This document shows positions 7,991 to 16,357 of a stretch of DNA of 64,000 nt, one piece after another (the first letter of the stretch is position 1; each line of letters starts with the position of its first letter). Source of the stretch: CAVQXR01 sp046330455 (GTDB taxonomy: Bacteria; Actinomycetota; Thermoleophilia; Gaiellales; Gaiellaceae); contig JAXLSU010000008.1 of the NCBI GenBank assembly GCA_046330455.1, forward strand, positions 1 to 64,000. Reading direction: 5' to 3'. The notes beneath the pieces were generated by a model that had not been told where the DNA came from, ran no database searches, and saw nothing but the letters and a program-made list of their open reading frames with translations. The position numbers and the translations under genes were made by a program.

Positions 7991-9814
7991 ATGTCCGTCA
8001 AGGCGCAGAGCCCCGCGGTCGAGGGGCAACCCGACGCGAAGGTCCGGCCGCTGACCGGCAACGAGGCGATCACCCGTGGGGCGTGGGAGGCCGGGGTGCG
8101 TGTCGGCACCGCCTACCCGGGCACCCCAAGCACGGAGATCCTCGAGAGCCTGGCGCGGTACCCGGTGGCCGACGTCGCGGCGCAGTGGGCGCCGAACGAG
8201 AAGGTCGCCCTGGACGTCGCGATCGGCGCCTCGTACTGCGGGGTCCGCGCGCTCGCGGCGATGAAGCACGTCGGGCTCAATGTCGCGGCCGACGCGCTCC
8301 TCTCGCAGGGATACATCGGCGTCAACGGCGGGCTCGTGCTCGCCGTGTGCGACGACCCGGGCATCCACAGCTCGCAGACCGAGCAGGACACGCGCCTGTA
8401 CGGCCGGCTCGCCGGCGTGCCCGTGCTCGAGCCTGCCGACGCCCAGGAGGCCCTCGAGATCACGAAGCTCGCGTTCCAGTTGAGCGAGGAGTTCGACACG
8501 CCCGTGATCGTCCGCAGCACCACCCGGCTGTCCCATACCCGGGCGGCCGTGCGGGTCGGGCCGCGCGTAGAGGCGACTCCGAGGGGCTTCGTCGACGACC
8601 CCAGCAAGAACGTGATCCTCCCCTCGACCGCCCGCAAGCGCCACCCGATCGTGATCGACCGCGAGGCGAAGCTCGGCGCGCGGCTCGGGCAGCCGGACGT
8701 CACCCGGTGGGAGCGGGGCGACGCGACGATCGGCGTCGTCACCGTCGGCGTCGCGTACGCCTACGTGCGGGAGGCGCTGCCCGGAGCGAGCGTCCTCAAG
8801 CTCGCGGGCTCCTATCCGGTGGCGCGCGAGCTCATCCGCGAGTTCTGCGCCTCCGTCGAGCGCGTGTTCGTCGTCGAGGAGCTCGAGCCGTTCCTCGAGA
8901 CGGAGCTGCGGGCGATGGGGATCGCCCTCGAGGGCAAGGAGCGCTTTCCGCGGGTCGGCGAGCTCTCCACCGAGCTCGTGCGCGCGGGGTTCGAGCAGGC
9001 CGGAGTGCTACCGCAGAGCGCTGCGCGCCGCCCCGTGGCGTTCGACGCCGTCGTTCGCCCGCCCGTGCTCTGCGCAGGCTGTCCGCACATGGGGAGCTAC
9101 ATGCCGCTGCGGGCGCTCGACGTGCGGGTGGCGGGCGACATCGGCTGCTACACGCTCGCGGCGCTCGACCCGATCCGGTCGATGGACACCTGCGTCTCCA
9201 TGGGCTCGAGCATCGGCGTCGCCTCGGGCATGGCGCTCGCCGGCACCGAGACGAGGCCGATCGTCGCGACGATCGGCGACTCGACGTTCCTGCACGGGGG
9301 CATCCCGGCGCTGATGGACGCCGTCTACAACAGGACGGACATCACGGTGATGATCCTCGACAACCAGACGACCGCGATGACCGGCGGCCAGGATCATCCG
9401 GGCACGGGCAGGACCCTGCGCGGGGAGGAGACCCATCGCATCGACTACGAGGCCCTGTGCCGCGCCGTCGGAGTCACCTGGGTCCGGAAGGTCGACGCGT
9501 ACGACCTCGGCACCGTCCATCGCACGGTGCGCGAGGCAACGGAGTATTCCGGCGTGGCCGTGATCATCGCCGAGCGCCCCTGCGTGCTCGACCCGGTGAA
9601 GATCAAGGGGCCGCCCTTCAAGGTCGAGCTCGACCGCTGCGTCGCGTGTCAGGCCTGCATGAACCTCGGCTGCCCGGCGCTCACCTGGTCGGCCGAGCTG
9701 TACGACGGGCACCACAAGGTGACGATCGACCAGTCCGCCTGTATCGGCTGCTCGCTGTGCGCGCAGGTCTGCCCGAGCGACTGCATCGTGCCGAGCCCCG
9801 AGGAACGGGCCTGA
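7991..9814 (+). CDS. iorA: indolepyruvate:ferredoxin oxidoreductase, alpha subunit
   Basis: A 607-residue large subunit of IOR, which oxidatively decarboxylates aryl pyruvates (from Trp, Phe, Tyr transamination) to aryl-acetyl-CoA while reducing ferredoxin. The N-terminal pyrimidine-binding part includes RGAWEAGVRVGTAYPGTPST. The TPP-binding part has LCAGCPHMGSY and the GDS..N motif (IGDSTFLHGGIPAL...AVYN). The C-terminal 60 residues carry two [4Fe-4S] sets (CVACQACMNLGCP and CIGCSLCAQVCP). It is preceded by paaK and followed by iorB with a 2-base gap, indicating one operon. Confidence 0.93.
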   Translation: MSVKAQSPAVEGQPDAKVRPLTGNEAITRGAWEAGVRVGTAYPGTPSTEILESLARYPVADVAAQWAPNEKVALDVAIGASYCGVRALAAMKHVGLNVAADALLSQGYIGVNGGLVLAVCDDPGIHSSQTEQDTRLYGRLAGVPVLEPADAQEALEITKLAFQLSEEFDTPVIVRSTTRLSHTRAAVRVGPRVEATPRGFVDDPSKNVILPSTARKRHPIVIDREAKLGARLGQPDVTRWERGDATIGVVTVGVAYAYVREALPGASVLKLAGSYPVARELIREFCASVERVFVVEELEPFLETELRAMGIALEGKERFPRVGELSTELVRAGFEQAGVLPQSAARRPVAFDAVVRPPVLCAGCPHMGSYMPLRALDVRVAGDIGCYTLAALDPIRSMDTCVSMGSSIGVASGMALAGTETRPIVATIGDSTFLHGGIPALMDAVYNRTDITVMILDNQTTAMTGGQDHPGTGRTLRGEETHRIDYEALCRAVGVTWVRKVDAYDLGTVHRTVREATEYSGVAVIIAERPCVLDPVKIKGPPFKVELDRCVACQACMNLGCPALTWSAELYDGHHKVTIDQSACIGCSLCAQVCPSDCIVPSPEERA

Positions 9815-9816
9815 GC

Positions 9817-10734
9817 GTGGCCGAGACGCAGTCCGGCGCCGCCGCGACGGGGCCCACGAACGTGCTGGTCGTGGGCGTGGGCGGCCAGGGGGTGATCATG
9901 GTCTCGAAGCTCCTCGCCCGGCTCGCGCAGCGCCAGGGGCTCGAGGTCAAGCAGAGCGAGGTGCACGGCATGGCCAAGCGCGGCGGCTCGGTGTTCGGCC
10001 ACGTGCGGTTCGGGACCGAGGTGTGGGCGCCCGTGATCCCGGCCGGCGAGGCCGACGTGCTGGTCGCGCTCGAGTGGGCCGAGGGTCTCCGCTGGCTTCC
10101 GCATCTCCGGCCCGGCGGCACCTTCATCGCGGACGTGAAGAAGATCGTGCCGCCGTTTGCCTGTCTCGACCGCCGCCACGGGGCGGTGCCCGCCTACCCG
10201 AGACACAGCATCGAGGAGATCCTCGGGGAGGTGCCCGACAGCTTCGCCCTCGATGCCACGGGTATCGCAACCGCGCTCGGCAACGAGAAGGCGGCGAACA
10301 CCGTGCTGCTCGGCGTCCTCTCGACCGCACTCGAGTTCCCGGAGCATGCGTGGCACGAGACGATCGCAGAGCTCGTCCCGCCGAAGACGCGCGATCTGAA
10401 CGAGCAGTGCTTCCGTTCCGGGCGCGACTGGGCCGGCGAGGCCCGCGCCACCAACGAGCGGGTCAGCGCGCCGCCCGAGCTGCTCGACGGGCCCGCGCAC
10501 GAGACCGCCGGCCGCATGAGCGTGTCGTGGGAGCTCGAGCCGGCCTGGTGCAAGGGCTGCGACATCTGCGTGAAGTTCTGCCCGGAGCGCTGCCTCGTCC
10601 TGAACGAGCGGCAGCTCGTCGAGCTCACCGACCTCGACGCCTGCACAGGCTGCCGGATGTGCGAATGGCTCTGCCCGGACTTCGCGATCACGGTGCGGGT
10701 GACGCCCGAGAGTGAGACCGCGGTGGCCGGATGA
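9817..10734 (+). CDS. iorB: IorB-type gamma domain fused to a 2x[4Fe-4S] ferredoxin (KorD-like)
   Basis: A single frame of 305 codons starting at the GTG at 9817, two bases after iorA. Residues 1 to about 230 form the IOR beta/gamma-type domain (VVGVGGQGVIMVSKLLARLA; QSEVHGMAKRGGSVFGHVRF), which transfers electrons and closes the CoA site. Residues from about 235 form a complete bacterial-type ferredoxin with CKGCDICVKFCPERC and CTGCRMCEWLCP, like the delta subunit (KorD) of 2-oxoglutarate:ferredoxin oxidoreductase. An internal ATG at 10516 could also start a free KorD. The stop overlaps korA by four bases. So either this is a fusion, or two products come from one frame. Confidence 0.88.
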   Translation: MAETQSGAAATGPTNVLVVGVGGQGVIMVSKLLARLAQRQGLEVKQSEVHGMAKRGGSVFGHVRFGTEVWAPVIPAGEADVLVALEWAEGLRWLPHLRPGGTFIADVKKIVPPFACLDRRHGAVPAYPRHSIEEILGEVPDSFALDATGIATALGNEKAANTVLLGVLSTALEFPEHAWHETIAELVPPKTRDLNEQCFRSGRDWAGEARATNERVSAPPELLDGPAHETAGRMSVSWELEPAWCKGCDICVKFCPERCLVLNERQLVELTDLDACTGCRMCEWLCPDFAITVRVTPESETAVAG

Positions 10735-11891
10735 GCGAAGGCAGATCCCGCAACCTGCAGGGCAACCAGGCCTGCGCGCTCGGTGCGATCGCTGCCGGGT
10801 GTCGCTTCTACGCCGGGTATCCGATCACGCCCTCCTCGGAGATCGCCGAGACCATGTCGCGCGAGCTCCCAAAGGTGGGCGGCGTCTTCGTGCAGATGGA
10901 GGACGAGATCGCGTCGATGGGCGCGGTGATCGGCGCCTCGCTCGGAGGCGTGAAGGCGATGACGGCCACGAGCGGGCCCGGCTTCTCGCTCAAGCAGGAA
11001 GGCATCGGCTACGCCTGCGGTGCGGAGGTGCCGTGCGTGGTCGTCGACGTCATGCGCGGCGGGCCGAGCACCGGCATGCCGACCCGACCCGCGCAGGGAG
11101 ACGTGATGCAGGCCCGCTGGGGCACCCACGGCGACCACTCGATCATCGTGCTCACGCCCGCCTCTGTGGCCGAGGTGTTCGAGCAGACGGTTCGCGCCTT
11201 CAACCTCTCGGAGACCTACCGCGTCCCGGTGATCGTGCTCTACGACGAGGTGATCGGGCACCTCGTCGAGACCGTCGAGCTTCCTGCGGCCGAATCGCTC
11301 TCGATCGCGGAGCGACCGTGGGCGAGCGGCCCGCGCGAGGAGTACCAGCCGTACCGGGCCGGCCCGGACGGGATCCCGGCGATGGCGCGCCCGGGCGACG
11401 GCTACCGCGCGCACACGACGGGCCTCACCCACGACGCGACGGGCTTCCCGACCCAGAGCCCCGAGAAGGCCGGGGCCGCCACGCGGCGGCTGGTCGACAA
11501 GCTCGAGCAGCACCGCGATGCGATCGAGCGGTACGAGCTGCACGGCTGCGAGGACGCGGAGATCCTCGTGCTCGCGTACGGGATCACGGCCCGCGCGGCC
11601 GTCGCCGCCGTCGAACAGGCGCGCGCCCGGGGCCTTCGGGCCGGGCTGTTCCGCCCGCTCACGCTCTGGCCGTTCCCGGAGCGGGCGTTCGCAGCGCTGG
11701 CACACCGCGCCCGGCAGCTCCTCGTCGCCGAGCTGAACGCCGGGCAGCTGGCGCTCGAGGCCGAACGGCTGGCGGAGGGCCGCGTCCCGGTCGAGCGTCT
11801 CAACCGGCTCGACGGCGAGCCGATCGCCCCCGACGAGCTGGTGGCGGCGATCGAGGGGCTCGCGGGCGCGCGGGTCGCCGTCGCGGGCTGA
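10731..11891 (+). CDS. korA: 2-oxoacid:ferredoxin oxidoreductase alpha subunit (KorA-like)
   Basis: A 386-residue protein with family signatures NQACALGAIAAGCRFYAGYPITPSSE at the N terminus, the SGPGFSLKQEG segment near residue 82, and a transketolase-C-like domain after about residue 270. Together with KorB it decarboxylates 2-oxoglutarate or a related 2-oxoacid to the acyl-CoA with reduction of ferredoxin. It overlaps the ferredoxin fusion gene by ATGA. The exact 2-oxoacid (2-oxoglutarate versus branched-chain) cannot be fixed by eye. Confidence 0.9.
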   Translation: MSEGRSRNLQGNQACALGAIAAGCRFYAGYPITPSSEIAETMSRELPKVGGVFVQMEDEIASMGAVIGASLGGVKAMTATSGPGFSLKQEGIGYACGAEVPCVVVDVMRGGPSTGMPTRPAQGDVMQARWGTHGDHSIIVLTPASVAEVFEQTVRAFNLSETYRVPVIVLYDEVIGHLVETVELPAAESLSIAERPWASGPREEYQPYRAGPDGIPAMARPGDGYRAHTTGLTHDATGFPTQSPEKAGAATRRLVDKLEQHRDAIERYELHGCEDAEILVLAYGITARAAVAAVEQARARGLRAGLFRPLTLWPFPERAFAALAHRARQLLVAELNAGQLALEAERLAEGRVPVERLNRLDGEPIAPDELVAAIEGLAGARVAVAG

Positions 11892-11905
11892 GGAGAGGAG
11901 AGACC

Positions 11906-12754
11906 GTGGAGGCAGCCACCGTCGCCGAGTTCGACATCCGCCGGTACCTACGACTCGACCTGTTTCCCCACTTCCTGTGTCCCGGCTGCGGGCACGGGAT
12001 CGCGCTGCGGGCGATCCTCTGGGCAGTCCACGAGCTCGGGATCTCGCAGGACCGGCTCGCGCTCGTCAGCGGCATCGGCTGCTCGGGGCGGATCACCGCC
12101 TACGTCGACGCGAACACGTTCCACGTCACCCACGGGCGACCGCTCGCCTACGCGACCGGTCTCAAGCTCGCCCGTCCCGATCTCTGCGTGATCGTGATCA
12201 CGGGCGACGGCGACTGCCTCGCGATCGGCGGGAATCATCTCATCCACGCCTGCCGGCGGAATCTCGACCTCACGTGCGTGCTCCTGAACAACGAGGTGTA
12301 TGGAATGACGGGCGGCCAGGTCTCGCCGACCACGAAGGTCGAGCGGATCACGACCACGACGCCCCGTGGCAACTACGAGCCCGCCTTCGATGCGTGTCAG
12401 CTCGCCGAGGCAGCGGGCGCGGGCTTCGTCGGACGCGAGATCACGCTCCAGACGCCGGCGCTCAAGAACCTCGTCAAGGACGGCATCGAGCACCCGGGGT
12501 TCGCCTTCATCGAGGTGATCTCCGACTGCACCGAGGTCTACGGCCGCCGGAACGAGCTCGGCTCGTCGCCCGAGATGGTGCTCAGCCAGAAGGCCGCGAT
12601 CAGGCCGGAGAGCTTCGGGAACCGCGTCGATCAGCCGTTCCGGCCCGGGAGCTGGCGCACGGGGGTGCTCTCGCGCAACGATCGCCCCGAGTACCTCACC
12701 GCCTACCGGGAGCACTGCAACGCGGTACGGAGACCCGCCGGCGGGCAGTCATGA
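11906..12754 (+). CDS. korB: 2-oxoacid:ferredoxin oxidoreductase beta subunit (KorB-like, TPP-binding)
   Basis: The start is taken as the GTG at 11906, which follows a GAGGAGAG ribosome-binding site and gives 282 residues. HFLCPGCGHGIALRAI supplies three cysteines seen in KorB-type [4Fe-4S] binding, and GDGDCLAIGGNHLIHACRRN is the TPP/Mg motif. LNNEVYGMTGGQVSPTT is strongly conserved in this family. It partners with KorA upstream and KorC, whose start overlaps its stop by four bases. An alternative reading that extends the frame upstream into korA is not needed. Confidence 0.9.
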   Translation: MEAATVAEFDIRRYLRLDLFPHFLCPGCGHGIALRAILWAVHELGISQDRLALVSGIGCSGRITAYVDANTFHVTHGRPLAYATGLKLARPDLCVIVITGDGDCLAIGGNHLIHACRRNLDLTCVLLNNEVYGMTGGQVSPTTKVERITTTTPRGNYEPAFDACQLAEAAGAGFVGREITLQTPALKNLVKDGIEHPGFAFIEVISDCTEVYGRRNELGSSPEMVLSQKAAIRPESFGNRVDQPFRPGSWRTGVLSRNDRPEYLTAYREHCNAVRRPAGGQS

Positions 12755-13311
12755 AGGACGGCGCGTTCCAGCTGCGGCTGAGCGGCACCGGCGGCCAGGG
12801 CCTGATCCTCGCCGGGCGCATGCTCGCGGAGACGCTCGTCGGGCTCGGCTTCAGGGTCTCGCAGTCGACGACGTACGAGCCGACCTCCCGCGGCGGTGTC
12901 AGCCGGAGCGATCTCGTCGTCGCGCCGGGCGACGTCGACTATCCGCTCGTGACCGGGCTCGACGCCCTGCTCGTGCTCGCCCAGCCCGCGGTCGCGATCT
13001 CCGAGGGGCTCCTCGGGCCGGGCTCGGTGATCGTCACGGATGCCGAGGCCGTCACCCGGCCGCCGCGGGCCGGGGCGCCGGTGCACGCCCTGCCGCTGAT
13101 CGAGAAGGCCCGCGAGCTCGGGAATCTCCGGGTGGCGAACGTCGTCGGGCTCGGTGCCCTGGTCACCCTCGCGCCGGCCTGCGCCTTCGAGCCCCTCGAG
13201 CGCGTGGTCGAGGCGAGTGCACCGGCGAGATACCGGCAGGTCAACGTGACGGCCCTTCGGGCCGGGCGCGAGCTCGCCGAGGAGGCTGCAGGGGTGGTCG
13301 CAGCCCGGTAG
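12751..13311 (+). CDS. korC: 2-oxoacid:ferredoxin oxidoreductase gamma subunit (KorC-like)
   Basis: A 186-residue gamma-type subunit beginning at the ATG at 12751 (ATGA overlap with korB). The start matches the family pattern LRLSGTGGQGLILAGRMLAE, and the QSTTYEPTSRGGVSRSDLV stretch is diagnostic. The protein completes the KorABC(D) complex, with the ferredoxin-like delta function apparently provided by the fused domain at the end of the iorB gene. It is the last gene of the paaK-ior-kor operon; palindromic repeats follow. Confidence 0.88.
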   Translation: MKDGAFQLRLSGTGGQGLILAGRMLAETLVGLGFRVSQSTTYEPTSRGGVSRSDLVVAPGDVDYPLVTGLDALLVLAQPAVAISEGLLGPGSVIVTDAEAVTRPPRAGAPVHALPLIEKARELGNLRVANVVGLGALVTLAPACAFEPLERVVEASAPARYRQVNVTALRAGRELAEEAAGVVAAR

Positions 13312-13353
13312 GCGACCTGCGCCGGGTCTCGCCGCCCGTGCAGGTGGGGGCCT

Positions 13354-13464
13354 GTAGGGGCGGGATCTCATCCCGCCCTCCGGTGCTGCGCGGATCGTGA
13401 CCGCGGCCGTTCGGGCGGTTTGTGGGTGGTGTGGGGGTTGTAGGGGCGGGATCTCATCCCGCCC
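13354..13464. repeat. two family A palindromic repeats
   Basis: Copies at 13354-13378 and 13440-13464 are identical: a GTAGG tag leads into the arms GGGCGGGAT and ATCCCGCCC separated by CTC. They lie between korC and the convergent fabI gene and could fold as 9-bp hairpins in RNA or single-stranded DNA. Confidence 0.9.
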
Positions 13465-13482
13465 TGTGCCGCTGCGCGGGCT

Positions 13483-13570
13483 GTAACCGCCGGGCTCCGC
13501 CCGGCTCCTACGCGGGTCGCGGCCGGCCGAGCCGTCCGCTCAGCCGCGGAGCCGGCCGCTCAGCCGCGGC
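13483..13570. repeat. family B repeat at the 3' side of fabI
   Basis: Contains CCGGGCTCCGCCCGGCTCCT, the GCGGGTC/GGCCGGCCGAGCC segment and two CGCTCAGCCGCGG units, closely matching the block at 4729-4860. It lies 6 bases beyond the stop of the minus-strand fabI gene. Confidence 0.8.
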
Positions 13571-13576
13571 GCCGCC

Positions 13577-14353
13577 TTACATGCCCATCGAGTGGTAGCC
13601 GGCGTCGACGTACAGCGTCGTCGCCGTCACGTTCGCCGCGTCGTCGGAGAGCAGGTAGGCGGCCGCGCCGGCGACGTCCTCGGCGCCGATGTTGCGATGC
13701 AGGGGCGCGCGCCCCTCGACCATGTCCGCCATCGTCGTGAAGTGCGGGATCGAGCGCGCAGCGAGCGTACGAACCGGCCCCGCCGACACGGCGTTCACGC
13801 GGATGTTGCTGCTGCCGAGATCCCAGGCCACGTACCGGACCGCCGAGTCGAGCGCCGACTTCGCGACGCCCATGACGTTGTAATGAGGCACCGCGCGCTC
13901 GCCGCCGAGGTACGTCATCGTCACGATCGAGCCGCCACCCGCAGCCGCCAGCAACGGCTCGGCCGCACGGGCGCAGGCGACGAACGAGTAGGCGCTCACG
14001 TCGAGTGCCAGCCAGAAGCGATCGCGCGGCGTGTCGACGAACCGGCCCTCGAGGTCGGCGGCGTCGGCGAACGCCACGGCGTGCACGAGCAGGTCGAGCT
14101 CGCCCCCGAACGTCTCCGACACCTCGCCGAACATCCGGGCCAGCTCGTCATCGGACCGCACGTCGCATGAGGTCACGAGCGGGCTTGCAACGGAGTCGGC
14201 GAGCCCACGTACGGTCTCCTCGATCCGATCGCCCTGGTACGTGAACGCGAGCGTCGCGCCCTCGCTCGCGAGCCGCTCCGCGATGCCCCAGGCGATCGAT
14301 CGCTTGTTGGCGACCCCGAGCACGAGACCGCGCTTGCCCTCGAACCGTCCCAC
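13577..14353 (-). CDS. fabI: enoyl-[acyl-carrier-protein] reductase (NADH), FabI
   Basis: A 258-residue FabI of type II fatty acid synthesis, reducing trans-2-enoyl-ACP to acyl-ACP. The distinctive FabI cofactor loop GVANKRSIAWGIA is at residues 14-26. The active-site tyrosine and lysine occur in HYNVMGVAKSALDSAVRY, and the region after SAGPVRTLAA forms the substrate-binding loop. Length is normal. It lies 9 bases downstream of a membrane-protein gene on the same strand. It is the usual target of triclosan and isoniazid-type inhibitors in other bacteria; nothing unusual is seen in the catalytic residues. Confidence 0.93.
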   Translation of the reverse strand: MGRFEGKRGLVLGVANKRSIAWGIAERLASEGATLAFTYQGDRIEETVRGLADSVASPLVTSCDVRSDDELARMFGEVSETFGGELDLLVHAVAFADAADLEGRFVDTPRDRFWLALDVSAYSFVACARAAEPLLAAAGGGSIVTMTYLGGERAVPHYNVMGVAKSALDSAVRYVAWDLGSSNIRVNAVSAGPVRTLAARSIPHFTTMADMVEGRAPLHRNIGAEDVAGAAAYLLSDDAANVTATTLYVDAGYHSMGM

Positions 14354-14362
14354 GGCGGGATC

Positions 14363-16357
14363 CTAGCCGGGGACGTAATGGAGCGTTGCGATCGTCAGGC
14401 CCTGCGGCGGCTTCGCGTCGAGGAACAGCTGGGGAACCCCGAGCACGAGCGAGTGCCAGCCCTCCCCGTCGATCTCCACCTCGATCGTGACCCTGCGATC
14501 GACCTCGAACCGGCGGGCTGGGCGATCGTCGACGCGGATCGAGGCCGCGGTCCGACCGGGTGCGGTGAGCGTGAGCGAGACGTCCTCGGCCGTGTAGAGC
14601 CAGAGAGGAGCATCGCGCTCCTTCATCGTGTAGCCGCGCCACCCCTCGCAGAGGATCGGGCTCCCCCGATCCGGCTCCGGAACGGGCGGGGCCTGCCGGG
14701 GGGTGCCCGGCTGCCCGGCCAGGGGCAAGAGCCACACCTCCCCGCCGCGGGTCGCCGCGCGAAGCCCGGCCTCCTGGAGGGCACGCCAGGCATGCCAGGC
14801 GCTCGCGCGCCCCGCCTGCCGGTAGGCGCCGACATGGAACGCGAGCGACCTGACCCCCAGCGCGCGAAGGTGGTCGAGGTCGAGCGGAAGCACGATTCCG
14901 CAGTTCATCCGGTTCAGCCCCCAGAAGAAGTCGTAGGCGGCCGGGGGTGCGAGGGTCGAGTAGCCGCCCGGACGCTCGCGCGGAGTCTCGAGCTGGTAGT
15001 AGTCGTAGATCGACCCGTAGTGGATCCCGGGCTCGAAGAGCGGAAGCTCGATCGTGCGGCCGGGCCGGGCGCGCAGGGCGGCGTACGCGGCGTTCGCGGG
15101 GTCTGCGGCGGTCGCACGGAACGGCAGGACGAGGAGATCTCCGAGCACGAGCAGTCCCACGACGGCAGCGACGAGGGGTCTGCGTGACGTCGGTGCACGC
15201 CGCAGCAGCCATGCGATCGCGAACGCGACGAGCGCTGCCGTCGCGAGCTCCGCGATCGGAACGAGCCGGCCCGGGACGCGGGTGAAGTGCAGGGGCGGGA
15301 AGTGCTGCCAGATCGGCGCGTAGAGCGGCGAGCTCGTTCCCACGGCGAACAGCAGCGGGACGACGGCCGCAAGGCCGAGAACAGCGGCGAGCCACCGCCT
15401 GCCCCGTAGCAGCACGACGAGACCTGCGGCCGCGAGGATCGGGGTGAACCAGCCGACGTAGGCGAACTGCTCGATCCCGTCGCGACGGAACCGGCTGACG
15501 AGGTCGAGCCAGTCCGACTGGAACATCTCGACCTGGTCGAGCGTACGCCCGTCCTCGGCGTTCGAGCCCGCGATCACGGTGAGGCGGATCGCGATCCCGG
15601 CGGCAACACCCGCCGCGACGCCCGCCGCCATCCACGCGGTCGCGCAGCGCTTCCGGCGGACGAGCGCGTACGCGAGGCAGAACGGGAGCACCCCGATCGC
15701 CAGGTGCACCTGTCCCGACAGCGGTACCGTGACGAGCGCCGCGAAGCAGACGGCGCCCCAGACGTTCGCGCGCCTCGGGGTGGTCGCGGCGCGGCTCTCC
15801 TCGTATGCCCACAGGGCGACCGGGACGAGCACCGCGATCCAGCCGAGCAGATGCCCGGTGCTCTGTGTCAGCCGGTAAGGCGCGATCGCGAAGACGAGAC
15901 CGCCGACGACCGCCGCAGACGCCGGAAGCTCGAGGCGGCGCAGCCACGCGTACGTGGCAAGGCCGGCCGCCGTGATCACGGCCAGCTGGAGCACGTTCCA
16001 GGCGATCACGGGCCCGAAGGCCGCGTCGAGCGGCCAGAACGGCAGCCCGAACGGCCAGCCGCCGAGGACGGTCTGGTCGGGAACGAGGGGCTGGAAGCTG
16101 TACGGGTCCCGCCACGGCGCACGGCCGGCGCCGAGCTGGTGGCCGAACAGCCAGAACCGGTACAGCGTCTGGAGGTGGTCTCCCGCCGCTGCCTCACCGA
16201 AGCCCGGTGCGCCGGCGGCGACGAATGCAGACCGGAAGCTCGCGACGGCGGGTGCGGTCGCGACGACGGCGGCCGCGCCGAACAGCGTCAGGAGGCCGAG
16301 CGGGCGGCTTCGAGCAACACGTCGAAGTCGGGAACCTCGTTCGGGCGGTACTCCCAT
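14363..16357 (-). CDS. large polytopic membrane protein, glycosyltransferase-like, unknown substrate
   Basis: About 664 residues if translation begins at the ATG at 16357. Longer readings run antisense-like, GC-driven sequence ahead of the first membrane helix (LLTLFGAAAVVATAPAVASF). A large N-terminal part has about ten hydrophobic helices with a periplasmic-loop aspartate early on (GEAAAGDHLQTLYRFWLF), resembling GT-C-type or YfhO-like membrane proteins. The C-terminal 200 residues look extracytoplasmic and beta-rich. The proposed start overlaps the 3' end of the peroxiredoxin gene by 70 bases, so coupling is likely. Function is not assigned; cell-surface glycan assembly is a guess from topology. 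Confidence 0.6.
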   Translation of the reverse strand: MGVPPERGSRLRRVARSRPLGLLTLFGAAAVVATAPAVASFRSAFVAAGAPGFGEAAAGDHLQTLYRFWLFGHQLGAGRAPWRDPYSFQPLVPDQTVLGGWPFGLPFWPLDAAFGPVIAWNVLQLAVITAAGLATYAWLRRLELPASAAVVGGLVFAIAPYRLTQSTGHLLGWIAVLVPVALWAYEESRAATTPRRANVWGAVCFAALVTVPLSGQVHLAIGVLPFCLAYALVRRKRCATAWMAAGVAAGVAAGIAIRLTVIAGSNAEDGRTLDQVEMFQSDWLDLVSRFRRDGIEQFAYVGWFTPILAAAGLVVLLRGRRWLAAVLGLAAVVPLLFAVGTSSPLYAPIWQHFPPLHFTRVPGRLVPIAELATAALVAFAIAWLLRRAPTSRRPLVAAVVGLLVLGDLLVLPFRATAADPANAAYAALRARPGRTIELPLFEPGIHYGSIYDYYQLETPRERPGGYSTLAPPAAYDFFWGLNRMNCGIVLPLDLDHLRALGVRSLAFHVGAYRQAGRASAWHAWRALQEAGLRAATRGGEVWLLPLAGQPGTPRQAPPVPEPDRGSPILCEGWRGYTMKERDAPLWLYTAEDVSLTLTAPGRTAASIRVDDRPARRFEVDRRVTIEVEIDGEGWHSLVLGVPQLFLDAKPPQGLTIATLHYVPG

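Noticed and set aside
14148..16115. Long Arg/Pro-rich open frame opposite and alongside the membrane protein
   Set aside because: No domain signal; arginine- and proline-rich composition typical of off-frame translation in GC-rich DNA.
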